Below are positions 20,901-32,940 of a stretch of 64,000 nt of DNA, one piece after another. Each line of letters opens with the position of its first letter. Positions within the stretch are counted from its first letter, which is position 1. Origin of the DNA: Ophiosphaerella korrae. Taxonomy: Eukaryota > Ascomycota > Dothideomycetes > Pleosporales > Phaeosphaeriaceae. The position numbers and the translations under genes were made by a program. Where the stretch lies: assembly GCA_028456385.1 (NCBI GenBank), contig JALNQF010000167.1, forward strand, positions 32,496 through 96,495, in the 5' to 3' direction. The notes under the pieces are model-generated. The model was not told the DNA's origin and ran no database searches. It worked only from the letters and a program-made list of their open reading frames with translations.

Positions 20901-23405
20901 CTTTATAAAACTAGATATTTAGAACGCGTACTACTAGATTAGAATTAAAAAAGGAGATAAATAGAAGATAGTATTTAGAACATAGTATAGACTATACAAA
21001 TATCTAGTTATACTATTTAGCTTAATAAACGCACTAGCAGCATTCTAAGAAAGGATTAATATAGTACTAAGAGAGTACTTAGACGTATTTATATTTGTAT
21101 ACCTAGATAATATCCTTATATTTTTAGAAATAGAGGAAGAACACGTACAACACGTACACAAAGTACTAGAGAAACTAGTAGAAAATAAACTATTCCTAAA
21201 AATAAGAAAATGCGAATTTTATACAAAGGAAACAGACTTCCTTAGATTTATTATTAAACTAGGAAAAATCAAGATCGACCTAGAGAAGATTAGATTAATT
21301 AACAAATAGCTAATACTAAAAAACCTAAAAGAAGTACAATAATTTTATAGGTTAGCTAACTTTTGTAGAAAGTTAATAATAAGATAGTTAGAAGATATAG
21401 AACTAATAACTAGACTTATAAAAAAGGATACGCTATTTAAGTAGACGAGAGAATGTAATAAAGTATTTAAGAAAATTAAAAGAAAGTTTACAGAAAACCT
21501 AGTTATTAGAATGTATAACCTAGACCTACTAGTAGTAGTAAAGATAGACGCGTCTAACTTAGTCTATAGAATAGCACTAATACAAGAAGATCTAGAAACT
21601 AATAAGGAGTATTTAGTCGAATACTTTTCTAAGAAAATAAAGCTAGTAGAGCTTAACTATCTAATCTACGACAAAGAGATGCTAGTAATATACAAAGTAT
21701 TTAAGTAATAGAGAGTATATTTACAAGGAGTAAAACACTAGACAAAGGTCTATATAGACTATAAGAACTTTATAGGATTTATAATAAATAAAGAACTATT
21801 ACAACGCTATATAAGATAGTAGGAGTTTCTATTAATATTTAATATAGAAATAATATACACAAAAGGGAAAGACAACTAATTTGTAGACGCCCTTAGTAGA
21901 AGACTAGACTTACAAGAAGAAGTAAGCGCTACTAGTATAGTTCTAATCAAGAACGAAGAAGGATATTTAGTCCTAAACACACCTAAAATAGCCGCAACAC
22001 TTAAAAGAAAGAGTAGCGAGCTAGACGAATAGATTTAGGAAGAAACAAGAAAAGCCTCTAAAGAAATAGAGAAACTTAAGATTAAAGAAAGTCTCGCAAA
22101 AGCCTATAGAAGAACGTATATTCTAGGAAGAATATAAAGAGAATTTATATAATAGTTCTATAAACTACTAGTATATAGATATTAAGGAATTAACAAAATA
22201 CTAGATAGACTACTAAGAGATTACTATATCCTAAGAGCAAGACAACTAGTAATAGAAGTACTACGAGATTGTATAGAATACTAAAAGAATAAGCACAGTA
22301 GGTATATACTATATAGAAAGTTATAACTAGTAGAAGTACTAGAACAACTATAGAGAGTTATTACAATAGATTTTATTACAAAACTACCTAAGTTAAAAGA
22401 CCTAATATTAGGAGTTAAGTACGACAGAATCCTAATAATAGTAGATAAACTTACAAAGTACTTATATTTTAGACTATATAAAGAGAAAAGTAGAATAGAA
22501 GTCGCAGCACACTAGGTTCTAGGAACTATAATTAGCTAACATAGACTACTAGACAAGATTATAATAGATAGAGACGTAAGATTTACATTAAAACTATAAG
22601 AAACAATAATAGTATAATTAGAAATTAAATATACAATGTTAATAGCATACTACCTACAGATAGACAGATAATTAGAACGTATAAATTAAATAGTAGAACA
22701 ATACTTAAGATACTACCTTAATTACAACTAGAATAACTAGGTACAGCTACTACTTATAGCACAGTTAGCATTTAACAGCGCAAAGAATAAGATAATAGGA
22801 GTATTACTCTTCTTTGTAAACTATAGATTTAACCCTAGTATATATAGAATACTAAGACTAGAAATATCTTAGTCCTTAAGAGGAGAAAACTTTACCAATA
22901 GACTTAAAGACATACACAAGTAACTAAGATAGGATGTAGAATTCCTACATAATTAAATAGCAAAGTATTACGATAGGAAATATAAAGAGGGACCCTAATT
23001 TAGAAAGGGAGAAAAAGTATAGTTAGTATAGAAAAATATTAAGAGTAAGAGACTAAGCCTAAAACTAGACTACGTTAAGATAGGACTATACAAAATCAAG
23101 AAAGAAGTTACGCTAGTTATATTTAAACTAAAGCTACTAAATAAAATAAGGATATACCTAACTTTCTACGTAGCACTACTCGAGATAGTACTACAAAACG
23201 TAGAACTACTAGTGTACAAAGTAGACACGTATAGAGAACAAGAAGAATAAGAAGTAAAAGAAATCCTAGTATACTAGTTCTATAACAGCAGGAACTACTA
23301 TCTAGTAAAATAGATAGGCATAGACGAAAAAGGACAACTATAGGAAGAAATATAGGAACTAGAAGATAACCTTAATTACTCTAAGAAACTAGAGGACTTC
23401 TAAAG
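17910..23405 (+). pseudogene. B2 gag-pol remnant (gag, PR, RT, RNase H, integrase, chromodomain)
   Basis: Dead Ty3/Gypsy polyprotein. Gag zinc knuckles lie at about 18868-19000, with several Cys codons now Tyr (YFNYSKKGYYAKDY). The protease block LIIDSRATRNF is at about 20185, with Gly of DSG now Arg. RT is at about 20790-21250: VDFRKTNAIINKN, then VYLDNILIF with the second catalytic Asp changed to Asn. RNase H is at about 21510-21880 and integrase at about 22130-22800 (VDKLTKY, IDRDVRF). A chromodomain at about 23250-23395 reads KEILVY, YYLVK, IGIDEKGQL, ELEDNLN. The chromodomain marks this as a chromovirus. Confidence 0.82.
21511..21708 (+). pseudogene. Open remnant of B2 RNase H domain
   Basis: The longest surviving open frame in the nest interior (65 codons). 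It contains VVVKIDASNLVYRIALIQED and YFSKKIKLVELNYLIYDKEML, the Ty3/Gypsy RNase H core with its first catalytic Asp. It is a fragment, not an independent gene. Confidence 0.8.
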
Positions 23406-23469
23406 TCAAAACCCTCTAGAACGCCTAGTAGCAAGTTAAGAAAACTAACAATACTATTACTAGATAGAG

Positions 23470-24050
23470 AGGTAATAGGAGCACCTAATATAACAGGAGC
23501 TAGAGCAACCTCTACTATATTATCTAAATCTAATTCAGCCTCTAAGGCACGAGACTATTTAGACGACTTAGCGTTATTATAAGCCTTTATCTTCTAAAGA
23601 CGCTTAACATAGAAATAAAGCTCTACTAGCTTATAAAGAGTTAACTCGCGCTTGGCTTTAGTAGTAGTAAGCTATAATAATAATTGCGCTTAAGCCCTAT
23701 TAACAGCTCGCTCTATATAACTTAGTAGAAGGAGACTATATAGAAATTAAACACTTACACTCTATAAGCAAAACCCTAGAGGAAATACACTTATACTAGA
23801 TATTAGCGAGAATATACTCGTTATAGTGTTTACTATCCTTTAAAGATATAAGACAAGTAAGACCTAATTTAGTATAACAACAATACAAGAACATCTTAAC
23901 CCTGTTGCAAATAATACAAGCTATAAGGAGAAGTTTGTTATAATAAGACTAAGATAGTATAGAGAGTAATAAAGAACTAAGGATTAACAAAGAAATAGGA
24001 TTAATAACCTTAGTACTAGCATAGAGAAATAAGGGACCGCGTAAAAGAGG
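23470..24050 (-). pseudogene. Antisense zinc-cluster-like frame in B2
   Basis: Minus-strand counterpart of the B1 frame at 8280-8940, in the same place between chromodomain and 3' LTR. The Ser/Ala/Lys-rich tail is readable on the minus strand around 23510-23640. RIP stops break it throughout. Confidence 0.42.
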
Positions 24051-24056
24051 GAATAG

Positions 24057-24517
24057 TGTTATAGTAGTAATAAGAGAAACTAAGATAGAACTAATTAGTC
24101 TACGCTTAGCTACTAACAAAGCATAAGATAAGTAGGGTAATAACCTATAGGATAATAAGTTTAATTAGGAAGCTAACTACAACATAGATACGTAATAAAT
24201 TCGTAAATTCGCGATCTTAGTAAATACAAAGCTACGAAGCTATTATGTAACAAATTTGTAAATTCGCGATCTTAGCAAATACAAAGTAACAAAGCCGCTA
24301 AGATATTATTACTATATAGTTAGTAGCAATGCGCATTATTAGGATAGCATTAGCAATTTAATCCTTTAACTATAGAACGCTAATACAAGACAGTTGTAAA
24401 ACATCTTCTATTGTTTATAGTTATTGTAGATCCCTATACAAACTTTTGTTATTACCTTATAATCTACTAACCCTTTAAAGACAGGTACCTGTAGTTAACA
24501 ATAGGAGGCCTATTACA
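24057..24517 (+). repeat. B2 3' LTR, 461 bp
   Basis: Begins TGTTATAGTAG and ends TATTACA; matches 17449-17909 with transition differences. Confidence 0.92.
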
Positions 24518-24522
24518 CTAGA

Positions 24523-27500
24523 AAAGTGTAAACGCTATAAAGAGATTAAGATACTACAAGGATTCTAGTAAAGGATAAATAAAGATTACAAGATTAAGTC
24601 TTTTTTAGGCGAATAGCTAACGCTAAATATATATCTAGAAGCTATAACGCTATTAACGCTAAAAGACTTATTAAACTCCTAGTAAGGATAAAAAGAGAAA
24701 GAATAAAGGTATTAGTAGATTTAGAGTTATTTGTAAACCTAATTACACCTAAAGTAGTAGAACGAGTAAGACTCTAACTACAAGCAAAGAAGACACTATA
24801 TCTAATCTATATTACGAATAGACAACTAATACTAGGAAACCTAATAGTTAGTAACAAAGTAACTATAGAGATTATTATTTAAGGACACAGTATAAGGATT
24901 ACCCTAGACGTATTAGTTTTAGCTAACAAAAACGTTATACTAGGACTCCTATAGCTATAAGAGTTTAATCCTAGAGTTAATTAGAAAAACTAGAACCTCT
25001 CGTTTAATAACTACGAAGACGCACGTAGATCTAAGCCTACGTATTAGTAGTAATTAATAGTAGATAAGAAGGTACTACACAAGATAGTAGCTTTAATAAC
25101 AACTTATTAAGAGAAAATAAGCACCTCTACAAGTACTAGTAGGGCGCTAAGCTAAGAAGTAAGAGTAGAGGAGTAACGCGTAACTTCTAAGATCCTAGAA
25201 CAATATAAGAAGTTTAGCTACTTATTTGTAGAAGAGACAGATACACTAGCATTGCTTAAGTACTAACCTTAGGACTATATAATTAAGTTATAGGAAAGAA
25301 AGGAGCTACCTTTTAGGCCTATTTACTAATTAACAGAGAGTAAATTAGCAACACTCTAAGAAAGACTAAACTAAGACCTAAAGAAAGGATACATACGAGA
25401 ATCCTCGTTATTAGTAGGATTCCTAATTCTCTTTATACTAAAGAAGAAGAGACTACTAAGAATGTGCGTAGACTACTAAAAGCTAAACAATATTATAGTA
25501 AAAGACTAATACTTACTACCTAATATAAACAAACTCTAAGATAGGCTAAGTAGAGCGAAGATTTTTACGAAGCTAGACCTAAAGGATAGATACTACCTAA
25601 TACAAATTAAGGCAGGTAAAGAGTAGAAGATAGCGTTCTAAATACGCTATAGATATTATAAGTATATAGTAATGCCCTTTAGACTAATAAATATACTAGC
25701 AACGTTCTAAAGACTAATTAACAATATATTACAAGAATACTTAGATAAGTTTATTATAGCTTACCTAGACGACATACTAATATATTCTAAAGAAGAAGGC
25801 GAGCACGTAGAGTAAGTAACAATAGTACTACAGTACTTAGACTAATACAACCTACAACTAAAGCTAAAGAAGTGCAAATAGTATAAGATAGAAGTAAAGT
25901 TTCTAGGATATATAATAGGTATTAACAAAGTTAAGATAAGCTAAGAAAAGATTAAAGTAGTAGAAGAATAGAAGGAACCTAAGATAGTTAAGGACGTATA
26001 ATTGTTCCTAGGATTTATTAACTTTAACTAATACTTTATAGAGAGATTTTTAAAGAAAGCACTACTACTTACAAAGCTTACAAGAAAAGACATAATATAA
26101 GAATAAGGAGTAGAGTAGAAATAAGCTTATAAGGAGCTTAAGCAAGCCTAAATTACACTACTAGTTTTAAAGTAATTTTATAGTAACAAGACCCTAGTAA
26201 TTAAGATAGATATATCTAATCTAGCTTATAAAGCAATAGCGCTACAAGAGCATAAAGGGAAATAGCATCTAATTATATACTATTTAGGGAAGTTTATAGA
26301 GCAAGAGGAAAGATACAATATATACAATAAGGAGCTACTTACAATAGTTAATACGCTTAAATATTAGAGAGTATACGCTAAAAGTATAATAGAAGTAATT
26401 ATCAAGATAGACTATAAGAACCTAACATACTTTATAACAAGTAAGAAGTTAAAGGATAGATAGATATAATAGTTAGAACTACTAAGATAGTACAAATTCA
26501 AGATTTAGTATATACTAAGTAAGGAAAATAGCTAAGTAGACGCGCTTAGCTAAAGACACAATATCGTAGGAAAGAGACAAGTAGTAGAAGAAGCTATACT
26601 CTAGGACAATAGACAAGGATACCTAGTACTAAACACACGACTAGTAGAGGAGCAAGAAATTAACAACCTAGTTAAGATTACAAACAAGGTTCTAGAAGAA
26701 TTACAAGAAGTAATTATACGATAGTACTATAACAACCTAGTATATAAGTACCTAGGGATTGCACAAACTATAAAACTAATCTAGAGAAACTATAGATTTA
26801 GCAAGATAAAGGAGAAAGTAACGCAGTTTATTAAGGAATACGTAGATTACTAGAAGAATAAGTACAAGATACATGCACCTTATAGAGAAATATAAGTAAT
26901 TAAGATACTAGAAGAACTATAGACAGACGTTATAATAGACTTTATTATAGGACTACTAACGTTAAAGGACCTAGTAATAGGAATAGGATACAATACAATA
27001 ATAGTAATCGTAGACTAATTTACAAAATACGCTAAGATAGAGAAATTCTAAAGTAACTATATAGTAGATTAGCTAGGACACGTACTACTAGACGTGCTAA
27101 TATAAAGATATAGGATACCTAAGAGCATTATTAGCGATAGAGATAAGCTTTTTACGTCTAATTACTAGATAACGCTACTTATAGCAATAGGGACAAAAAG
27201 AAAGCTATTAACAGCCTATTATCTGCAGATAGATAGATAGATAGAATAGACTAATAGGATATTAAAGATATACCTAAGGATTTACAGCAACTAGAAGTAG
27301 AACAATTAGGTATTACTATTACCTATAGTATAGTTAGCTTATAATAACAAGTACTTAGAAGTAATAGGTAAAATACTATATTTTGCAAACTATAGGACAC
27401 ACCCTAATTTATTTAAGAGAATACTACTAGGACCTAAGATAAAGGTAGTATTAGTTAGAATAGAAGATATATAAGAACTCTATAATAGGATAAGGAAAAA

Positions 27501-28020
27501 ACTAGAGAAAGCTTAGAAATAAAGCATTTTATATATTAATAAAAAATAAAAAATAGCACCTTAGCTAAAAGAAGGAGATAAGGCGTATCTTTATACAAAG
27601 AATCTACGAACAAAGTAACCTAGTAAAAGACTAGATTATATTAAGGTTAGACTATTTTTAGTTAAGGAAGACAATAGGCTAGTAACAAAAACACTAGAAC
27701 TACCTAAAGACGCTAGGGTACACCCTAAGTTCTATATAAGCCTACTAGAACTAGCTAAGTCTAAAACACTAGTACAGCAACAATTCTAATATTAGAAGGA
27801 GGAAGACAACAAGTTCGAAGTCGAAGACCTATAAAGATATTAAGAAATAGGACGCGACGCCTTCTAAAGTATATAGTTTCTCTAAGAGTAGCTAGTAAAA
27901 TAAAAAGGCTACTTAGCGAGCGAAAATATATAAGAACCTAAAGCTAATCTATAGAATTATTAGTAGATGCTTAAGAAAGTAAGAAGTAAGTACAACATAC
28001 TAGGATATATAGGATGTACG
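24523..28020 (+). pseudogene. A1 pol remnant with chromodomain
   Basis: Continues A1 after B2. Protease-like region about 24680-24950 (VTIEIIIQGHSI, LVLANKNVILGL after ignoring RIP stops). RT about 25400-25950 ([27 protein letters not shown] with intact YLDD at about 25760). RNase H from about 26190, integrase about 26700-27400, chromodomain about 27810-28010 (NKFEVEDL, KGYLASEN, EPKANLQN). Numerous TAA/TAG stops. The catalytic RT aspartates survive, so this copy is less altered than B2 here. Confidence 0.8.
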
Positions 28021-28134
28021 AAGCTATAGCTAAAACACAATAGATATATTAGTAGAAGAAAGTTCTATAATAAACCTAACTGCGCAGAGCCTACAAAGCG
28101 CCCTTAGTTGTAATAAACTTATCTAATAAGCTAA

Positions 28135-28520
28135 TAGTAGACTAGATAGTAGAGGAAGAGGCGATATCGATAGTAGTAGTAGAATAGTTAAGAACCTGCG
28201 CTAAGACCTTATTACCTTCCTACTCTAACTCTAACGCTAGGCACAAGGCCTTATAGCAAGTACGCTCTTTAGTAGATTTTAATATTTTCTTATTACGTAG
28301 CAAACAAGTAATAACAATAGCAAGAAGTTTTTTATCGTTATTAACCTTTTTGTAGAACTCTTCGCAAGTTCGATTAAGAGACTCTTAGGTTATACTAACG
28401 TAAGGACGCCCTATACAAGTACACTTAGCACACTTTAGAGTAGAATCTAGTATAACATAGTAAGGAATACCTAAGAGAGAACAATATAGATAAGGTGTTT
28501 TAGAAATATAGTTTATAGTA
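28135..28520 (-). pseudogene. Antisense zinc-cluster plus coiled-coil frame in A1
   Basis: Minus-strand frame opposite gag-pol, between chromodomain and 3' LTR. It reads YLYCSLLGIPYYVILDSTLK, then CAKCTCIGRPY. With the Tyr codons (TAT/TAC) taken as RIP-mutated TGT/TGC, the spacing is C-x2-C-x6-C-x9-C-x2-C-x6-C. Next comes a charged helical stretch (EEFYKKVNNDKKLLA, LLRNKKILKSTKERT, KALCLALELE). Only two stops interrupt about 110 codons, and both fit RIP of CAA/CAG/TGG. The frame ends near TCTAG at about 28150. I recall hypothetical fungal proteins of similar make-up but no characterised function. Confidence 0.6.
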
Positions 28521-28679
28521 AGGATTTCTAATAAGAGACAAAGTCTACAAGACTACAAGGGAAGTAATATTATAGTAGGATAGTTTTTAACTAGAAGGCG
28601 GGGCAAACCGCTTATAAGCTAGACCTAGCTAATAGAGGCCTAGGCCTAAGGACAGACCTAGCGTAAGAAAGGGAGATAG

Positions 28680-29121
28680 TATTACAATACTAAGCGGTAG
28701 GTAAGCTATTATATAGCACGCAATTAGGCTAGGTAATACGGCGTAGTAGAATATATAACTATTTAGTAGTAAACGCTCTAGAGCAAACGCTCTAGAGTAA
28801 ACACTCTAGAATAAGCGCTCTAGAGTAAACGCTCTAGAGTAAGCGCTTAGGAATAAACGCTAGATAGTAAGTATATAGGAACGTCAATAGACCTTTATAG
28901 ACTATCGTGTTTAATCTCTTCTTTACCTCTTATCCTAATAGAGTATTACAACTAATACTTTAATTAGATTCTTATCTACCTATTAATACTTACATACCTC
29001 GTAATACTCTAATAAGAGCTAACTATTAATTAAGTTAAGTAACTAACTTGTTTATTAACCTCGCCCGTCTTATAGAAGCCTACTTACCCTTGTTACCCTT
29101 ACTAGTTCTAAGGACTTAACA
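28680..29121 (+). repeat. A1 3' LTR, about 442 bp
   Basis: Begins TATTACAATAC after the polypurine tract and ends CTTAACA, followed by the target duplication CGCGT. Includes the 14-bp array from about 28771. Confidence 0.92.
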
Positions 29122-29782
29122 CGCGTCTACTATATTAATAAAGAAGGCTTCTTTCTAGCCTTTAGAGACGCGTTTTTTAACGTATTTACGTACGAGAATT
29201 ATAAAAAGGCCTTTAAGGTATCTAGATTAGTTCTTATTAACGCGTAGGAAGTCCTTAATTACTTTAAAGTATAGCTACGTACTCTACTAGGACCCCTACT
29301 ACCTAAGACGCTATAGTAGTTAAAGACTCTAAGCAATATATACAAATTTAGCTCTTAGTTAAAGCTTATAAGTAGCTTTTTCGTATAATTACTAGAACTA
29401 GCCTAGTAAGAGTTCTTGTAGCTTATTAAAAGAGCTAAACTTATACTATATTAAAACGCTCTTATAAGCTCCTAGATTATAGAGCTTAAAGAGTAATTAG
29501 TAGAGATAATAAAGTGTAAAACGCGTAAATAAAAGTAGATTTAGTATAGTAGTATATTAGAGTATAGTACTAGAGCGTCGTACGTAGCTATAGAGGCGTC
29601 TAGCGAGACTTAGAGGGTAAAGAAGGCTCGTAGTAGTAAGTAGGCTTAACTAGCTTAACTAGGTTAATAGCGTTGTAAGAACTATAATAAGATAGAGTAT
29701 AACGCTTATACGTACTAAAAAGATATAGAAGAAGATTCTAAATCTATTACAAGTGCATTATACGTAGTATTCCTAGTACTAA
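29122..29782 (+). pseudogene. Fot1-like transposase, C-terminal part
   Basis: Resumes the transposase after A1: YYINKEGFFLAFRDAFFNVFT, then KAFKVSRLVLINA, and a C-terminal basic segment. This is the usual tail of Fot1-type proteins. Strongly RIP-mutated. Confidence 0.78.
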
Positions 29783-29831
29783 GTAAAAGTAACTAGCTTA
29801 GTAGTTTAACTAGCTTACTAGTAGAATACGT
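29783..29831 (-). repeat. Right TIR of Fot1-like element (49 bp, RIP-mutated)
   Basis: Inverted copy of 7157-7205 ending GTAGAATACGT before TA. It differs from the left TIR only by transitions. Confidence 0.9.
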
Positions 29832-29833
29832 TA

Positions 29834-32497
29834 GCCTTATAATAATTATATAAATTTATTTTTACTATAGTAGTTATCTTATAAATAGTCTAACTCTCTC
29901 TTATTACTAGCCTTAGTTAGAGCGTCTACCTCTATATTAAACTCTCTTAGAATATACTATAATATAACTATTCTACTAACTATTAAAAGTAACTTAATAC
30001 TTTCTTTTAATTATAGAAACTCTTTTAAGTTCTTTATAATCTACTTATATTATAAAAGTAAGTTATATTTAGGAGTTAAAGTATCTTATAACTAAAAAGA
30101 CTTATATTAGACTTCTAGTTATAAATTAATTAATTACTCTCTCTTTTCTATCTCTAGCCTTACGCTCTATAATAGTCTTAGCTAGGTCTCTTAAGATAGT
30201 AGTAAGCTAGATCTTTAGTAATTATTTTTTTAAGGTACTAGTTTCTTTATTATATTAGTTATACTAATATAGTCTATTTCTTTATATATAAGATTTTTTA
30301 TTCGAATTCTTTATTATAGTAAAAAAATAGTACTAAGGAGAAGATTATATAATCCTAATATTACTTACTAAGGTAATTAGGTACTAGATTATTAGTCTTA
30401 CTAATTCTTAAGTATATAGAGTTAATTATATATAGCTTTTTACTTAGATAGTTATTTAATTAACTTTTTACTTATATAAAGATTATTATTTATACTTTTA
30501 TTTTCTATTATAGTTATAAGCCTAGTACTTTAAGATTATAGATTATATTCTCTTTATATAATCTTACTTACTAAGTACTAAAAGAATAATTATTCTACTC
30601 CTAAAAAGTACTCCTTAAATATAAGTAATAATAATATAATTACTATAAGTAATATACTCCTTAAGAGTTAATTAGACTAGCCTAACTAGTTTATATAACT
30701 TAAATCTTATATATAAAATAAGATAATCTAAGATTAAATTAATCTAGAAAGTACTATAGTTCTACTAATAAATAAGTAAGAGGTAAAGTATCTAGAGCTC
30801 TTTTTAATTCTAATTCTTATCTAAGAATTAACTATTACTACTATAAAAGAGTAATAAGAAGATTATAAAAAAGTATAAATTAAGTATATTACTTAAGAAG
30901 CTATAAGAAAACTTATAATTAGTAATTAAGATAAAGATATATAAAAGTATAATCTTATATTAGTAAAATAAATAAATAAGTAGTAAAGCTTAATAATATT
31001 AGGAAATAAATTAATAAAACTATCTAATCTAATATTTTAACTATAGCTAGAATAAAGAACCTTATAAATAAGTAGGTTATAGTATAAGCTCTAATTTATT
31101 AGCTTAAAAATAATCTAGTACCTATAAATAATAATACTACTAAGCTTATACGCTAATAATATAGAAAGTATTTAAAGAAAGCCTAGAGTAGTAAAATTAG
31201 ACTAGAAAAGTAGTTTAATAAATAGTAGATCCTATATAGTAAAGCTTAGGCGTATAAAGTTTTTAAAGATAAAAGTTAACTAGTACTTACTAACTTTTTA
31301 AACGCGATTAGAGTAAAGATTACTCTAATTTAAGTAATTAATATACGCTAATATATTATAATAACCTTAGCTCTAAATATATAAGTTATTTTATTAGATT
31401 AACTTATAAAGGTTTTTACCTAAATACTCTAAGAGTAAGTAATTATTATTTTAATAAGAAAAAGATTAAGAGTATTCTTAGCCTCTTTTACTAGATTAGA
31501 AGCTAAGCTAAACTAATTAGGATTAGCTTATAAACTATACCTATACAAGATTAAGGGGGGCTATAGATAGGATCTAATCTTATATTATAAGCTCTAAATA
31601 GAATTAATAAGATAAACTCTATAAGAAATATATCTAATAATAATCTTTAATAAAGATTAGAAGAAAATCTCTAAGTACTTATTATTACCTAAATAGGTAG
31701 ATCTCTAAAATTAGATTAAATAAGCTAGATAGAAAATATCTAATAATCTTCTAGTAAATAAGGCTTTAGTAAGCTATCTAGGATTAGTATTAGCTACTAC
31801 GAGCTTACCTAAATTATATCGAGTAGTACTTTAACTTATAATAACTACTTATCTTTATAGCTAAGTAATATATATCCTATATTACTAAATTAATTACTAC
31901 AATTAACGTTACCTTATCTTATCTAATAAGTAGTCTAGTAGGGTTTATAACAAAAGCTATCTATAAGAACTAACTATTATACCTACTCTAATTCTAAATA
32001 GTTAATACTATTATTACTTATAAAAGGTCTTAATATATTATAGTATAGTAGAACTATATATAATTAGGGAGGCTTAGGTTAGCTATATAGCTCTAAGTAG
32101 GCACTAATAAAGGATTAGATAGAGTAGGTAGCTTCTAATATAAACTTATTATATAGCTACTTAAGCTATATATCTTAACTTATCTCGCTAACTATAGGTT
32201 ACTAATTACCTCCTACTTCTACGTATATCTTACGATACTATAATATATTTTTAAGTAGGTAACTTACTTAGGTAGGTAAATTAGGTATAAACTACGTTAC
32301 ACTAGTTATCTACTAAGTTAGAAGCTATATCTAGAGGTATTTACTATACTAGATAGGTATAGTATCTCTACTATATCTATTTCGTAGGCTAAGAGGATTT
32401 TAGTAGCTAAAAGAGAGAGTGTTAAATATAGCTTTTATAAAAAGATAGGTAATCTATACCTACTAAAGATTCTAGAAAGATATAAAAAGTGTAGTAC
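29834..32497. other. Unclassified RIP-mutated DNA (about 2.7 kb)
   Basis: Extremely TpA-rich; no recognisable LTR pair, TIR or domain. From about 30900 to 32400 a plus-strand reading gives long charged stretches if TAA/TAG are treated as mutated Gln or Trp codons. One example, around 31330-31480, contains IYKLFYQIN-like and PKYSKSK-like segments, so it is probably an old retroelement gag or similar. Near 32420 a purine run AAAAGAGAGAG precedes TGTTAAATATAG, which could be a polypurine tract and LTR start of a further element cut by B3. I could not classify it. Confidence 0.35.
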
Positions 32498-32940
32498 TAT
32501 TATAGTAGTAATAAGAGAAGTTAAGATAGAACTACTTAGTCTCGACTTAGACGCTAACAAAGTATAAGACGAGTAAGGTAATAACCTTAATTAAGAAACT
32601 AACTATAACTAGAGTACGTAACAAATTTATAAATTTATAATCTTAGTAAATATAAAGTTATAAAGCTATTATATAATAAATTTATAAATTCGTAATCTTA
32701 GTAAACACGAAGTAACAAAGTTACTAAGGCTATAGTAATATTTAATAGTAGAGATATTTATTATTAGGATAGTATTAGTAATTTAATCCTTTAACTATAA
32801 AACGCTAATACAAGATAGTTGTAAAACATCTTCTATTATTTATAGTTATTATAGATCCTAATATAAACTTTTGTTATTACTTCCTAATCTACTAACTCCT
32901 TTAATAGGTACCTATAGTCGACAATAGACAGCTTATTACA
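32498..32940 (+). repeat. B3 5' LTR, 443 bp
   Basis: Begins TATTATAGTAG and ends TTATTACA; two subrepeat units; heavily RIP-mutated. Confidence 0.9.

Larger units (their letters stand above)
17449..24517 (+). mobile_element. Chromovirus family B, copy B2 (inside A1)
   Basis: Structurally complete 7069-bp element with LTRs 17449-17909 and 24057-24517 (461 bp each) and target duplication CTAGA (17444-17448 and 24518-24522). The site is confirmed by the uninterrupted A2 sequence (ACGCTAGAGAAG) near 58420. The internal region is 6147 bp. All coding frames carry RIP stops. Confidence 0.93.
15231..29121 (+). mobile_element. Chromovirus family A, copy A1, interrupted by B2
   Basis: LTR retrotransposon with LTRs at 15231-15671 and 28680-29121, ends TGTTA...TAACA, and target duplication CGCGT (15226-15230 and 29122-29126). 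Removing B2 and its duplication leaves 6817 bp, against 6826 bp for A2. A polypurine tract (AAGAAAGGGAGATAG) directly precedes the 3' LTR. Coding order is gag with a zinc knuckle (about 16430-16510), protease (about 24680-24950), RT (about 25400-25950), RNase H, integrase and chromodomain (about 27810-28010), all with RIP stops. It keeps more original C and G than A2. Confidence 0.9.
7157..29831 (+). mobile_element. Fot1/pogo-type DNA transposon, interrupted by B1 and A1 (with B2)
   Basis: The outermost element of the left nest. It is bounded by TA (7155-7156 and 29832-29833) and 49-bp TIRs starting ACGTATTCTAC. Subtracting B1, A1 with nested B2, and their 5-bp target duplications leaves 1807 bp, the usual size of Fot1/Pot2-like members of the Tc1-mariner-pogo superfamily. 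Three transposase pieces (7237-7876, 14844-15230, 29122-about 29780) join in order across the insertions. The left end is nearly unmutated, whereas the right end is RIP-mutated. The element cannot move: it has stop codons and altered catalytic residues. Confidence 0.88.
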
